Source: Pseudomonas izuensis
GTDB lineage: Bacteria; Pseudomonadota; Gammaproteobacteria; Pseudomonadales; Pseudomonadaceae
Assembly (NCBI RefSeq): GCF_009861505.1
Contig: NZ_WTFT01000020.1
Span: forward strand, 1 to 64,000
Length of the DNA: 64,000 bases
Reading direction: 5' to 3'
Shown here: positions 1 through 8,433 of the stretch, piece by piece
Numbering within the stretch: the first letter of the stretch is position 1
Layout: each line of letters starts with the position of its first letter
Notes under the pieces: generated by a model
The model's input: only the letters and a program-made list of their open reading frames with translations
Told to the model about the DNA's origin: nothing
Databases searched by the model: none
Position numbers and translations under genes: made by a program

Positions 1-99
1 CCACGGGGAGAAGCGAAACGCCCCGGGGGAACCCCCCGACGCCATGAAAATTTGCCGTCGGGAAAAGAGAAAAGCCCCCGGAACCCCCACGACCCCCAT
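1..99. other. GC-rich window edge, possible 3' end of an upstream gene
   Basis: Frame 1 on the plus strand is open from the window edge and stops with TAG at 100-102, just before the first REPIN, so this could be the C-terminus of an upstream gene. The encoded residues are Pro/Arg/Lys-rich and match no family I know. Frame 2 is also open but runs into the repeat. The evidence is weak. Confidence 0.2.
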
Positions 100-182
100 T
101 AGGAGTGGGCCTGCTCGCGATGGTTGGTCAGTTGACATTAATGAACCTGACACACCATCGCGAGCAGGCTCGCTCCTACAGG
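100..182. repeat. REPIN (two inverted REP sequences)
   Basis: Two inverted REP halves (about 100-123 and 155-181) with the CTGCTCGCGATGG core flank a spacer of about 30 bases. The left half is slightly diverged (GTGGGC where GCGAGC is usual). It lies downstream of the minus-strand nitroreductase gene. Confidence 0.85.
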
Positions 183-198
183 GTATCTATGTTGTGGC

Positions 199-792
199 TT
201 AGAGGGTGAAATCGCCCTCGGCAGCCAGCTCGCTCAGCGGACGGCGCGGGCTTGGTTCTTCGCGGGCTTGCAGATACTCGGCCAGGGTCGCTTTGTCACC
301 CAGTTTGCCAATCGCGACGGCAGCGTGCAGTGCATAGCCCTCGGGAACGTTGAGCTCCTTGCGGGTCAGTTCCTGATCGAAACCGGCCATGCCGTGGGTG
401 TGCCAGCCGCTGATGCTCGCTTGCAGGGCCAGGTGGCCCCAGGCCGAACCGGTGTCGAAGGTGTGCCACAGGGCCGGGGTTTCTTCGCTGGCGCCGGGCG
501 CCGTAAAGGTAGTCTTCGAGATCACGATCACCAGGGCCGAGGCGTGTTGCGCCCAGCTGCGGTTGAACTCGTTCAGCAGGCCCAGGTAACGCTCCCAGTT
601 CGGCGTGTCGCGACGCGCGTAAAGAAAGCGCCAGGGTTGCGAATTGTAGGCCGAAGGTGCCCAGCGTGCGGCTTCGAAGAAACTCAGCAGGGTTTCTTCG
701 GGGATGGTTTCACCGGTGAAGGCGCGAGGTGACCAGCGGTCGGTGAATTGAGGGTGGATGGCGTAATCGGCAACGCGTGGGTTTGCACTCAT
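199..792 (-). CDS. nitroreductase family protein
   Basis: This 197-residue protein is a predicted FMN-dependent NAD(P)H oxidoreductase of the nitroreductase superfamily, probably cytoplasmic. The family FMN-pocket motifs are visible: DRWSPRAF at about residues 18-25, AARWAPSAYNSQPW at about 41-54, and a GSAWGHLALQA helix near 114-124. The start is the ATG at 792, preceded by AAGGA, because the longer frame upstream lacks family-like sequence. It reads divergently from the YcgN gene. The physiological substrate cannot be told from sequence; many relatives reduce quinones or nitroaromatics. Confidence 0.85.
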   Translation of the reverse strand: MSANPRVADYAIHPQFTDRWSPRAFTGETIPEETLLSFFEAARWAPSAYNSQPWRFLYARRDTPNWERYLGLLNEFNRSWAQHASALVIVISKTTFTAPGASEETPALWHTFDTGSAWGHLALQASISGWHTHGMAGFDQELTRKELNVPEGYALHAAVAIGKLGDKATLAEYLQAREEPSPRRPLSELAAEGDFTL

Positions 793-1073
793 CAAGAGAT
801 TCCTTGCTACGTTTGAAAGTGAGGGACGTCTGAAACCTGCGGGCACAGTTGAGCTGGGCGATAAGGTTCCTCGAGAGCCGTGGCGGATCACCGTAATGCA
901 ACGCGGTCGAGCGTTAATGGCAGGCAGGTCTGGCTCCTTGCGACTGGCAAAGCTACTTGTCGACGCAAAAACTGACAAGCCCCCGATCTACCGGCAGTCG
1001 CCAATGCTTGGCCCGCAGAGCTGCGGGCACTAGACTGGCGGCCTTTTCACCACCTGATGTTGATGCTTGAGCC

Positions 1074-1523
1074 ATGGCCGCCAAAGTCGAACCGTTCTGG
1101 ATACGCAAAACCCTCGATCAACTCGATCAAGAGGAGTGGGAATCGCTGTGCGACGGTTGCGGCCTGTGCTGTCTGCAAAAACTTGAAGATGAAGACGACA
1201 ACAGCGTCTATTACACGCGTATCGCTTGCAAACTGCTGGACCTGAAAACCTGTCAGTGCAGCGATTACCCGAACCGTCGCGACTCGGTGCCGGACTGCAT
1301 CCAGCTCACACCGGGCAAGGCCGACGAATTCAAATGGCTGCCGCCGACCTGCGGCTATCGCCTGGTCAGCGAGGGCAAGGATTTGCCGTTGTGGCATCAC
1401 CTGGTATGCGGGGATCGCGATGCGGTGCATCACGAGCGCATTTCCCAGTCCGGGCGCATGCTCGCCGAAGGCAGCGTGGCCGAAGAGGATTGGGAAGACC
1501 ATCTGATTTTCCGCGCGGGTTAA
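1074..1523 (+). CDS. YcgN family cysteine cluster protein (UPF0260)
   Basis: This 149-residue protein belongs to the YcgN/UPF0260 family. Its signature is a run of conserved cysteines: C26, C29, C32 and C33 in a CDGCGLCC motif, then C52, C60, C62, C75, C93 and C112, consistent with metal or Fe-S binding. The length is typical. No reaction has been established for the family as far as I know. The next gene starts about 20 bases downstream, so the two may be cotranscribed. Confidence 0.88.
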   Translation: MAAKVEPFWIRKTLDQLDQEEWESLCDGCGLCCLQKLEDEDDNSVYYTRIACKLLDLKTCQCSDYPNRRDSVPDCIQLTPGKADEFKWLPPTCGYRLVSEGKDLPLWHHLVCGDRDAVHHERISQSGRMLAEGSVAEEDWEDHLIFRAG

Positions 1524-1542
1524 GTTTCAACAAGGAGTGTGT

Positions 1543-2772
1543 ATGGCTGTGGGATGGCGGCGGGCGCTGGTCGTTGGGCTTCTGACCCTGAGCTCACCCG
1601 TGTGGGCGGCGAAGAAGGTCGATCTGGATTACCACGTGCGCCTGTTGCCACAAAGTGACCAGGCTGAAGTGCGCCTCACACTCGCGCAAGGATCGGCGGT
1701 GCGCAGCCTGGATTTCGACCTGGGCGACGGCAGTCATTACAGCGATTTCAAGGCCGACGGCCAGTGGCAGCTGACACCGGGTACACAGACCCGCGGTGTC
1801 TGGCACCCGGCCGCAGACAAGGCCAGCCTGACCTACCGTGTACGGATCAGCCACGGCCGCAAGAGCGGCAGCTTCGACACCCGCATGACCCCGACCTGGG
1901 CATTGCTGCGCGGTGACGATCTGGTGCCTGCGGCCAAACTCGATCAGCAGGACGGCATCGAACTGGTGTCACGCCTGGAATTCGAGCTGCCCAACGGCTG
2001 GAAAAGCGTCGAAACCGCCTGGCCGCGAATCGGCAAGAACAAGTTCCGCATCGATAACGTCTCCCGATTGTTCGACCGGCCTACCGGCTGGATGCTCGCC
2101 GGTCATCTTGGCAGCCGTCGCACCCGTCTGGGAGAAACCGAAGTCACTGTGGCCTCGCCCCAGGGGCAGGGCATGCGGCGTATGGATGTATTGACCCTGC
2201 TGACGTTTGTCTGGCCACAAGTACAAGCCGTGTTCCCTCGCCATCCCACCAAGCTGTTGATTGTCGGCGCCAGCGATCCGATGTGGCGCGGCAGTCTCGC
2301 CGCGCACGAGTCGATCTACTTGAACAGTCGCTTGCCACTGGTCAGCGAAAATGGCAGCAGTGCGCTGGTGCGAGAGTTGGCGCAGCTGTTCGGACGGATC
2401 AACGACGGTCAGCGCAGTGACTGGATCAGCGAAGGTTTTGCCGAGTACTACGCCATCGAACTGGTGCGCCGCGCCGGTGGCATGAGTGACGAGCGTTATC
2501 AGAGTTTGCAGGGGCGCTTGGCGAAGGACGGTCAGGCCGTCACCACCTTGCGCGGCGAGCAGATCAACCCGGCACAGATTTCAAAAGCGGTGGTGCTGTT
2601 GCAGGAGCTGGATCGCGAGATTCGCCTGAAGACCCGCAACAAGCGTTCACTGGATGATGTGCTGCGGGCAGCGATGCGGCTGGAAAGCGTGGATACCAAG
2701 GAGTTTGTCCAGCTTTCGGAAAGCGTTATTGGCGATTCTTCCAGGGTCCTTGATACCGAGTTGATTCAGTAA
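1543..2772 (+). CDS. secreted protein with a degenerate M1-peptidase-like motif
   Basis: This 409-residue protein has a Sec signal peptide (about residues 1-22, cleavage after SSPVWA), so it should be periplasmic or envelope-associated. The C-terminal part contains VRELAQLFG (about 276-284) followed by WISEGFAEYY (about 294-303). This resembles the HELAHQWFG...WLNEGFA zinc site of M1 aminopeptidases, but both histidines are replaced (R277, Q281) and the spacing to the glutamate is shorter. I infer a non-catalytic relative. The start is the ATG at 1543 behind AAGGAG; an in-frame GTG at 1537 lies inside that site. I know no family name. Confidence 0.75.
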   Translation: MAVGWRRALVVGLLTLSSPVWAAKKVDLDYHVRLLPQSDQAEVRLTLAQGSAVRSLDFDLGDGSHYSDFKADGQWQLTPGTQTRGVWHPAADKASLTYRVRISHGRKSGSFDTRMTPTWALLRGDDLVPAAKLDQQDGIELVSRLEFELPNGWKSVETAWPRIGKNKFRIDNVSRLFDRPTGWMLAGHLGSRRTRLGETEVTVASPQGQGMRRMDVLTLLTFVWPQVQAVFPRHPTKLLIVGASDPMWRGSLAAHESIYLNSRLPLVSENGSSALVRELAQLFGRINDGQRSDWISEGFAEYYAIELVRRAGGMSDERYQSLQGRLAKDGQAVTTLRGEQINPAQISKAVVLLQELDREIRLKTRNKRSLDDVLRAAMRLESVDTKEFVQLSESVIGDSSRVLDTELIQ

Positions 2773-2773
2773 T

Positions 2774-2857
2774 ACCGCTATCGCGAGCAAGCTTTGCTCC
2801 CACAGGTTTTGTGTCGCTCACAAATCCTGTGGGAGCAAAGCTTGCTCGCGATGAGGC
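2774..2857. repeat. REPIN, GCAAAGCTTGC type
   Basis: Two inverted REP halves (2774-2806 and 2826-2857) with the GGGAGCAAAGCTTGCTCGCG core and a short spacer lie between converging genes. Confidence 0.9.
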
Positions 2858-2882
2858 CATCAGCCCCAGTGAAATCCCGGGA

Positions 2883-3260
2883 TCAGACCCCGGCTTTCGG
2901 CGACTTCAACGAATCATTACCCGTCACTGTCGCGGTTTTGGTCGCCGCCTCGGCATTGGCCTTCAATTGTTTCAAGTCTTCACTGGCTCGCTGGATTTTC
3001 GCCCGCACGTTATCCATGTCCTGGCGGCTTTTTTCCAGCAGGCTTTTCGCCGAGCTATGACCGGTGATGCCGCGGGCCAGGGCCACGCCGCCGATGGCCA
3101 CCTGGATCAAGCCGAAGAGGCCGCCACGACGCAGGCCCTTGCCCACCATCACCACGCCACCGGCCAGGGAACCGATGCGCTCCCAACCTTGAACGTTGTG
3201 GTCGGTAGGGGTCTGGAACGGGGTGGATTCGATGCGTTCTACGCGTTTGAGTTCGCTCAT
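2883..3260 (-). CDS. DUF2892 domain-containing membrane protein
   Basis: This 125-residue protein has a central glycine-rich hydrophobic segment (about residues 27-60, GSLAGGVVMVGKGLRR then GLFGLIQVAIGGVALARG) typical of DUF2892 (YgaP-like) membrane anchors. A charged C-terminal helix (about 68-110) is likely coiled coil. The start is the ATG at 3260, preceded by GGAG; an in-frame extension to 3350 has no conserved features. The function is unknown. The gene sits in the same orientation downstream of the RNA methyltransferase. Confidence 0.75.
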   Translation of the reverse strand: MSELKRVERIESTPFQTPTDHNVQGWERIGSLAGGVVMVGKGLRRGGLFGLIQVAIGGVALARGITGHSSAKSLLEKSRQDMDNVRAKIQRASEDLKQLKANAEAATKTATVTGNDSLKSPKAGV

Positions 3261-3351
3261 GGTACGTCTCCAGGCGGGAAGGGCTGTTCGGTCATGGATA
3301 GTTAAGCTGACTGCCGCGACGGCCAGCTTGTTCCATCGGATGTTCGGCAAC

Positions 3352-3822
3352 TCAGCGGAATTTCGGCCCCGAACGGGTATTGAGGCCCTTGGCCATGCGG
3401 TCGTACAGCACGACGTTGACCGTGGCGGCCAGGTTCATGCAGCCGGTGGTCGGGATGTAGACCACGTCTTCGCACCAGTCACGAATCTCTTTATCCAGTG
3501 AGCCGTCTTCCGGGCCGAAGATGTACAGCGCGCGGTCCGGGTGGGTGTATTCGGGCAACGGGCGGGCGCCGTCGACCAGCTCCACGGCGACCGGAACACA
3601 GTTCAGCGGCAGGATTTTCTTCAGGTCGTCGATGCCGATCAGCGGGATGTCGTAATGGACGCGCTTGGTATCGGTGACGAAATCGGCGGCGCGCTCATAG
3701 CGCTTGCCGGTGTAGAAAACCGATGCCACGCCATAGCAACCAGCGGCGCGCATCACCGAACCGACGTTCTCCGGTGATTTGGGGTTATACAAACCAATGC
3801 AGCTGTACCGTTTGTCTGCCAC
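3352..3822 (-). CDS. TrmH/SpoU family (SPOUT) RNA methyltransferase
   Basis: This 156-residue protein carries the three SPOUT motifs: NPKSPENVGSVMRAAG near residues 13-28, IFGPEDGSL at 101-109, and PTTGCMNLAATVNVVLYD at about 124-141, which together form the knotted SAM-binding site. It should 2'-O-methylate a ribose in RNA. The length matches TrmL-sized single-domain members, but the RNA target (tRNA wobble position or other) cannot be assigned from sequence. Confidence 0.88.
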   Translation of the reverse strand: MADKRYSCIGLYNPKSPENVGSVMRAAGCYGVASVFYTGKRYERAADFVTDTKRVHYDIPLIGIDDLKKILPLNCVPVAVELVDGARPLPEYTHPDRALYIFGPEDGSLDKEIRDWCEDVVYIPTTGCMNLAATVNVVLYDRMAKGLNTRSGPKFR

Positions 3823-3906
3823 GAGCGGGGTGCCTTTCGGGAAAAAAGCGCGATTATACGGGGATTGGGGGAGGGGTGTTCAGTTTGAGATTGGTGGTGG
3901 CTGAGC

Positions 3907-3993
3907 CAACGCTTTCGCGAGCAGGCACGCTCCCACATGGAATATGTGGTGTACACAAAACCACTGTGGGAGCGAGCCTGCTCGCGAAGGGGC
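3907..3993. repeat. REPIN, GCGAGCCTGC type
   Basis: Inverted REP halves (3907-3940 and 3962-3993) carry the GGGAGCGAGCCTGCTCGCGA core. The left half has a single change (GGCACGC). It lies between two minus-strand genes. Confidence 0.88.
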
Positions 3994-4011
3994 CAGTCGG
4001 GGCGCTGAAGA

Positions 4012-4383
4012 TTATTCGTCTTTCTTCATCAATCCGGCCAATGCCGCAAACGGATTATGCGTCGCCTTGGCAATCTTCGGCGTGCTCAGCGAACCTTCAC
4101 CGAAATACTGCTGGTCGGTATATCGCGAGTGTTCGTTATCGTGGCAGTACAGGCACAACAGCTCCCAGTTCGAACCGTCCTGCGGGTTGTTGTCGTGGTT
4201 GTGGTCGCGGTGGTGCACGGTCAGTTCGCTCAAGCGCTTGCCGGAAAACTCACGGGCGCAGCGGCCACACACGTGCGGGTACATTTTCAGGGCCTTGTCG
4301 CGGTAGCCCATTTCCTTGTCACGCTGGTTGTCGGCGAGGATGCGGTCCAGCTTCGAGGTGTTGGTTGGGGTGGACGAACTCAT
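4012..4383 (-). CDS. yajD: YajD family HNH nuclease
   Basis: This 123-residue protein has an HNH fold: a CGRC zinc knuckle (C39, C42), the VHHRDHNHDNN motif at about residues 56-66, and NWELLCLYCHDNEH at about 72-85 supplying the second cysteine pair (C77, C80). This is the arrangement of E. coli YajD, a predicted HNH nuclease of unknown role. The C-terminus (NPFAALAGLMKKDE) resembles the YajD tail. It appears to be a single-gene unit. Confidence 0.85.
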   Translation of the reverse strand: MSSSTPTNTSKLDRILADNQRDKEMGYRDKALKMYPHVCGRCAREFSGKRLSELTVHHRDHNHDNNPQDGSNWELLCLYCHDNEHSRYTDQQYFGEGSLSTPKIAKATHNPFAALAGLMKKDE

Positions 4384-4431
4384 GGGTTCACCTTTGTAGA
4401 AAGACTAATGACGGTATAGGTGGAGTTTAGC

Positions 4432-5118
4432 TCAGCCCTTGAGCTTCTCGGCAATCCAGATGGTGTGGCGTGTGCCCTTGTTGCCGTGGGCGAAGACCTG
4501 CACTTCCTCGGCCTTGAATCCGGCTTTTTTCAGTTTGTCGGAAAACTGCCGGTCGGCGCTGGCTGACCACACCGCCAATACACCTTTGGGTCGCAGGGCC
4601 TTGGCGCAGGCGCTCAGGCCGCCGGCGGAGTAGAGCCAGCTGTTGGCCTTCTGGGTCAGGCCTTCGGGTCCGTTATCGACGTCGAGCATGATCGCATCGA
4701 AACCTTGTGGTTCGGCTTGCAGCACTTTGGCCACATCTTCCATGCGGATGACGGTGCGTGGGTCAAGCAACGGGTTTCCGGCCTTCTCGCCCAACGGCCC
4801 GCGATTCCATTCCACCACACCCGGCACCAGTTCGGCGACCACCACTTCAGCCGTCTTGCCCAGGTGCTTGAGCGCCGAGGCGAGGGTGAAGCCCATGCCC
4901 AGGCCACCGATCAACACCCGCGAATTCGGGCGCCCGGCGACCTTGCGGCAAGGGATCTCGGCCAGGGCGTCCTCGGAGCCGTGCATGCGTGTATTCATCA
5001 GTTGTCCGCCGTCACCGCCCTGGATCTTGATGACGAAATCTTCGCCGTACTCGAACAGGCACAGGGCACCGCCGTTCTCGGGAATAGGGGTGGTGTCGAG
5101 CAGGACGAAACGTTTCAT
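4432..5118 (-). CDS. spermidine-synthase-like SAM-dependent methyltransferase-fold protein
   Basis: This 228-residue protein has a Rossmann SAM-binding fold like polyamine aminopropyltransferases: glycine loop VLIGGLGMGFTLA (about residues 68-80), acidic residue E96 at the end of the next strand, and LDVDNGPEG (about 145-153) at the active-site edge. It is shorter than true spermidine synthases and lacks an obvious N-terminal tetramerisation domain, so the product is uncertain. The start is the ATG at 5118; the longer frame runs into the promoter region shared with the divergent small secreted protein. Confidence 0.75.
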   Translation of the reverse strand: MKRFVLLDTTPIPENGGALCLFEYGEDFVIKIQGGDGGQLMNTRMHGSEDALAEIPCRKVAGRPNSRVLIGGLGMGFTLASALKHLGKTAEVVVAELVPGVVEWNRGPLGEKAGNPLLDPRTVIRMEDVAKVLQAEPQGFDAIMLDVDNGPEGLTQKANSWLYSAGGLSACAKALRPKGVLAVWSASADRQFSDKLKKAGFKAEEVQVFAHGNKGTRHTIWIAEKLKG

Positions 5119-5214
5119 GGGGCTCACTTGAGGAAAAAATGGCAGCAGAGGGGAAGGCAAACGGACGCCGTTGGGAGTAGCCTGCAAATGACAACAAGGC
5201 CAACGGAGCCATTG

Positions 5215-5505
5215 ATGAAGCGCACCATTCTAACGGTCATTACCCTGGCCGCGCTTTCGATTACTGCAGTGCAGGCCCAGCAGATGCAAATCACGCCCGT
5301 CAGTCCAGCGCCGACGCCCGGTTCCCCTGGCACCGCAACGCCCACGCCCTACCCGCAAATCTCCCCCGCGCCGGTGCCCAAGGTCGGCCCCGGCAGCAGC
5401 GGTCCGCCGTTGGTCCCTATCGAGATGCCGAGCCCGCCGACCAAGGATCAGCCGGTGCCGGGGATCGAGCAGAATCCGCCGAAGGTCAAGTCGCCCGGCG
5501 GTTAA
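5215..5505 (+). CDS. small proline-rich exported protein
   Basis: This 96-residue protein has a clear Sec signal peptide (residues 1-21, cleavage after AVQA). The mature chain of about 75 residues is almost entirely Pro, Gly, Ser, Val and Lys, with no cysteines or aromatic clusters, so it is probably disordered in the periplasm. The start is the ATG at 5215 with GGAG upstream. I recognise no family. It is divergent from the spermidine-synthase-like gene, and its stop overlaps by four bases the stop of the convergent cyclic-nucleotide-binding gene. Confidence 0.65.
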   Translation: MKRTILTVITLAALSITAVQAQQMQITPVSPAPTPGSPGTATPTPYPQISPAPVPKVGPGSSGPPLVPIEMPSPPTKDQPVPGIEQNPPKVKSPGG

Positions 5506-5975
5506 ACCTGCTGCGCAAGCAGTTGCCCATCGGCCATGCGCAGGCGCTTGGACAGGGAAACGGCGAGGGCGCGGATGATCTTGGCGGCGATTTTCGGTGC
5601 ATCGTTGAGCATCTTTTCCAGGGAATCCTTGCCCAGGTTGAGCAACTGACAGTTACTCGCCGCCACGCAACTGGCCGAGCGACGCTCTCCGTCGAGTACA
5701 GCCATTTCGCCGAACGAGCGGCCACTGCGCAACGTGGCAATGGTCACTTGCTGCCCATCGCTGGTGGTCTTTTGCACAGCCACCTGGCCGGTGTGAATGA
5801 TGCACATGAAGCTGCCGGCATCGCCCTCATGGAAAATCTCTTCACCCTGGGCGATGGTGCTGATACTGAAATAGCCCGAGGCCGCGGCGAAGTCCACCGG
5901 CAGCAGCTGGTTGAACAGGCCGCAATCCATCAGCCAGTCGCGAATTTCGTTGTTCAAAAAGGTCGGTTCTGACAT
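5502..5975 (-). CDS. cyclic nucleotide-binding domain protein (no DNA-binding domain)
   Basis: This 157-residue protein consists mainly of one cNMP-binding beta-barrel. The phosphate-binding cassette is visible as FGEMAVLDGERRSAS (about residues 88-102), with the E90 and R98/R99 positions that contact the ribose and phosphate in CRP-like proteins. There is no C-terminal helix-turn-helix, so it is not a CRP-type transcription factor; it ends in a helical tail. I infer a signalling or adaptor role with unknown ligand. Confidence 0.82.
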   Translation of the reverse strand: MSEPTFLNNEIRDWLMDCGLFNQLLPVDFAAASGYFSISTIAQGEEIFHEGDAGSFMCIIHTGQVAVQKTTSDGQQVTIATLRSGRSFGEMAVLDGERRSASCVAASNCQLLNLGKDSLEKMLNDAPKIAAKIIRALAVSLSKRLRMADGQLLAQQV

Positions 5976-6022
5976 GTCGTGCGGTCTTTATTGTTGTGTC
6001 TGTTTTCCGGGTTTGACATTGC

Positions 6023-6119
6023 CCTGTAGGAGCAAAGCTTGCTCGCGATGGCGGCATGTCAGTCAACATTGATGTTGAATGTTGCGGCCTCATCGCGAGC
6101 AAGCTTTGCTCCCACGGGG
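6023..6119. repeat. REPIN, GCAAAGCTTGC type
   Basis: Inverted halves at 6023-6051 and 6091-6119 share the GGAGCAAAGCTTGCTCGCGA core with a spacer of about 40 bases. It lies between two minus-strand genes. Confidence 0.9.
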
Positions 6120-6178
6120 GCAGTGTTGTTTTCGGCGTTGAGGTACGGATTTAAGACCGGCACGTCAGGCCGAGTTCC

Positions 6179-8233
6179 TCAGGCAACACCCAAAACCTTG
6201 AACAAAAATGCATATTCGAGCGCTACGTCACGCAATCCCTGGTATCGACCGCTCATCCCGCCGTGTCCGGCGCCCAGTTCGGTCTTGAGCAGCAGGGGAT
6301 TGGTGTCGGTTTTGGTCGCGCGTAATTTGGCCACCCATTTGGCCGCTTCCCAATACTGGACGCGGCTGTCGTTATAGCCGGCAATCACCAGGGTCGCCGG
6401 ATACGCCTGTGCGCAGACGTTTTCGTACGGGGCGTAGGCCTTGATCCGATCATAGACGTCCGGCTCCTGCGGGTTGCCCCACTCGTCGTATTCGGTGACG
6501 GTCAATGGCAGCTCCGGGTCGAGCATGGTGTTGAGCACATCGACGAACGGCACTTCGGCTATCGCGGCACCGAACAGTTCCGGCCGTTGATTGAGCACCG
6601 CCCCGATCAACAAGCCACCGGCACTGCCACCGCTGATTGCCAATTGTGGCGCGGTGGTGAACCCGTTGGCGATCAAGTGCTCGGCACAGGCGATGAAGTC
6701 GCTGAACGTGTTTTGCTTGTGCTCCTGCTTGCCGGCGCGATACCAGGCTTCACCCAGTTCACCACCACCGCGCACGTGGGCGATGGCAAACGCCATGCCG
6801 CGATCGAGCAGACTCAGGCGCGCGTGGGAGAACCACGGGTCGAGGCTTTCGCCATAGGCGCCGTAGCCGTACAAATAAAGGGGCGTCGGCTGGCCGAGTG
6901 CTTCGCGTTTGACGACAAGGCTGATGGGAATTTTCGTACCGTCGGGCGCTGTGGCCCACAGGCGCTGGCTGACGTAGGCATCGGCGTCGAACGGGCCGAG
7001 AACCGGGGTTTCCTTGAGCACTTTCTGCTCGCCATTGACCAGCTCCAGCTGGCGGATCTGCGCCGGACGGTTCAGGGCTTCGTAGCGCAGGCGAATCCGT
7101 TCGCTGACGAATTCCAGGCTGTTCTGCACATGCAGGCTATAAGCCGCGTCTGGCAGTTGCACCCGGTAGCTCGGCAAGTCCCGTGGGTAGACTTCAATGA
7201 TCGGCAAGCCACCTTCACGCAGGCTCAAGGTCATGGCACCGGCATTCAGGCTCATGCCGTCGATCATCACCGAGTCGCTATGTGGAATCAGGTTTTGCCA
7301 GGTCGATTCGATGGGGGCTACGCCAGTATCGATTGCGGTGTACAGGGCGAAGTTAATGCCGTCGCGGTTGGTGCGGATGAACCAGGTCCATTGGCCGTCG
7401 AGCGCGCCGTGGTCGACGTCGTACTCATGGTCTTCGACCCGTGGCGCGATGCAGGTAAAGGCCTGCTGCGGCTGGTTGGCGTCCAGCACCCAGACTTCAC
7501 TGGTGGTCTTGCTGCCCAGGGACAGCAGCAATTGCTGCTCGGAACTGGAGCGGTAGCAATGCATGAAAAAGCGACCGTCCGGCTCATGGAACACTTGTTC
7601 GGCCGCCGTGCCGTCCAGGCGATAGCGGAATAGCTTGTGCGGGCGATGGGTGTCGTCCAGCTCGCCGAAAAACAGGGTCAGGCTGTCATTGGCCCACGTC
7701 ATGCTGCCGTCGCAGTCCTGGAACTCCAGTTCGCTGACGCGACCGTCGGACAATTCCTTCACGAACAGCGTGTAGATCTCATCGCCCGAGGAATCGATGC
7801 TGTAGGCCAGGCGCTGGTGGTCCGGGCTGATGCTGAATGCGCCGAGAGAGAAGAAGCCGCCGTTGGCCAACACGTTCGGGTCCAGCAGCAGTTGTTCCCG
7901 GCTTTCATCGAGGGTCAGGCTGTCGTCGACCGGGCGCGGGCAGCGGTAGTGCCGGGCGTATTCGTCACCCGCCGTGGTGCGGGTGTAATACAGGTACGGT
8001 CCCCAGGGGGAGGGCAGGGACAGGTCGGTTTCGAGAATCCGGCCCTTGATCTCCTCGAACAAGGTCTCACGCAACCCGGCCTGATCGGCGGTTTGTGTGT
8101 CTTGATAGCGGTTTTCAGCCTTCAGGTAGTCGAGCACCGCATCGGTGTCGCGTTCCTGCAGCCAGGCATACGGGTCAGTACCCTCGTCCCTGCGGGCGAT
8201 CGGGGCGTCGGAAGCGTTGGCGGATAGGGGCAT
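6179..8233 (-). CDS. ptrB: oligopeptidase B (S9 family serine peptidase)
   Basis: This 684-residue protein is a prolyl-oligopeptidase-family peptidase that cleaves short peptides after Arg or Lys. The C-terminal alpha/beta hydrolase domain holds the triad: S537 in GGSAGG, D622 in YNDSRV and H657 in GAGHGG. The spacing matches E. coli oligopeptidase B. The N-terminal half is the beta-propeller that restricts entry to short substrates. There is no signal peptide, so it is cytoplasmic. It appears monocistronic, with REPINs on both sides. Confidence 0.93.
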   Translation of the reverse strand: MPLSANASDAPIARRDEGTDPYAWLQERDTDAVLDYLKAENRYQDTQTADQAGLRETLFEEIKGRILETDLSLPSPWGPYLYYTRTTAGDEYARHYRCPRPVDDSLTLDESREQLLLDPNVLANGGFFSLGAFSISPDHQRLAYSIDSSGDEIYTLFVKELSDGRVSELEFQDCDGSMTWANDSLTLFFGELDDTHRPHKLFRYRLDGTAAEQVFHEPDGRFFMHCYRSSSEQQLLLSLGSKTTSEVWVLDANQPQQAFTCIAPRVEDHEYDVDHGALDGQWTWFIRTNRDGINFALYTAIDTGVAPIESTWQNLIPHSDSVMIDGMSLNAGAMTLSLREGGLPIIEVYPRDLPSYRVQLPDAAYSLHVQNSLEFVSERIRLRYEALNRPAQIRQLELVNGEQKVLKETPVLGPFDADAYVSQRLWATAPDGTKIPISLVVKREALGQPTPLYLYGYGAYGESLDPWFSHARLSLLDRGMAFAIAHVRGGGELGEAWYRAGKQEHKQNTFSDFIACAEHLIANGFTTAPQLAISGGSAGGLLIGAVLNQRPELFGAAIAEVPFVDVLNTMLDPELPLTVTEYDEWGNPQEPDVYDRIKAYAPYENVCAQAYPATLVIAGYNDSRVQYWEAAKWVAKLRATKTDTNPLLLKTELGAGHGGMSGRYQGLRDVALEYAFLFKVLGVA

Positions 8234-8270
8234 GAAGGACTCTCAATCAAAGTACGAAATAGGAGCTGCC

Positions 8271-8366
8271 ACCTGTAGGAGCGAGCCTGCTCGCGAAGAG
8301 GCCAGCACATTCACTGTCAATGTTGACTGGCCCACCGCTTTCGCGAGCAGGCTCGCTCCCACATGG
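8271..8366. repeat. REPIN, GCGAGCCTGC type
   Basis: Inverted halves (8271-8300 and 8333-8366) with the GGAGCGAGCCTGCTCGCGAA core lie in the region between the divergent ptrB and the following membrane protein gene, which is less usual than a 3' location. Confidence 0.9.
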
Positions 8367-8433
8367 ATTGCGCTTGGGGCAAGCCTGATGTGCGAAAAGC
8401 CGTTATCATAAGCGCCTCTTTGCCTGCCTTGCC

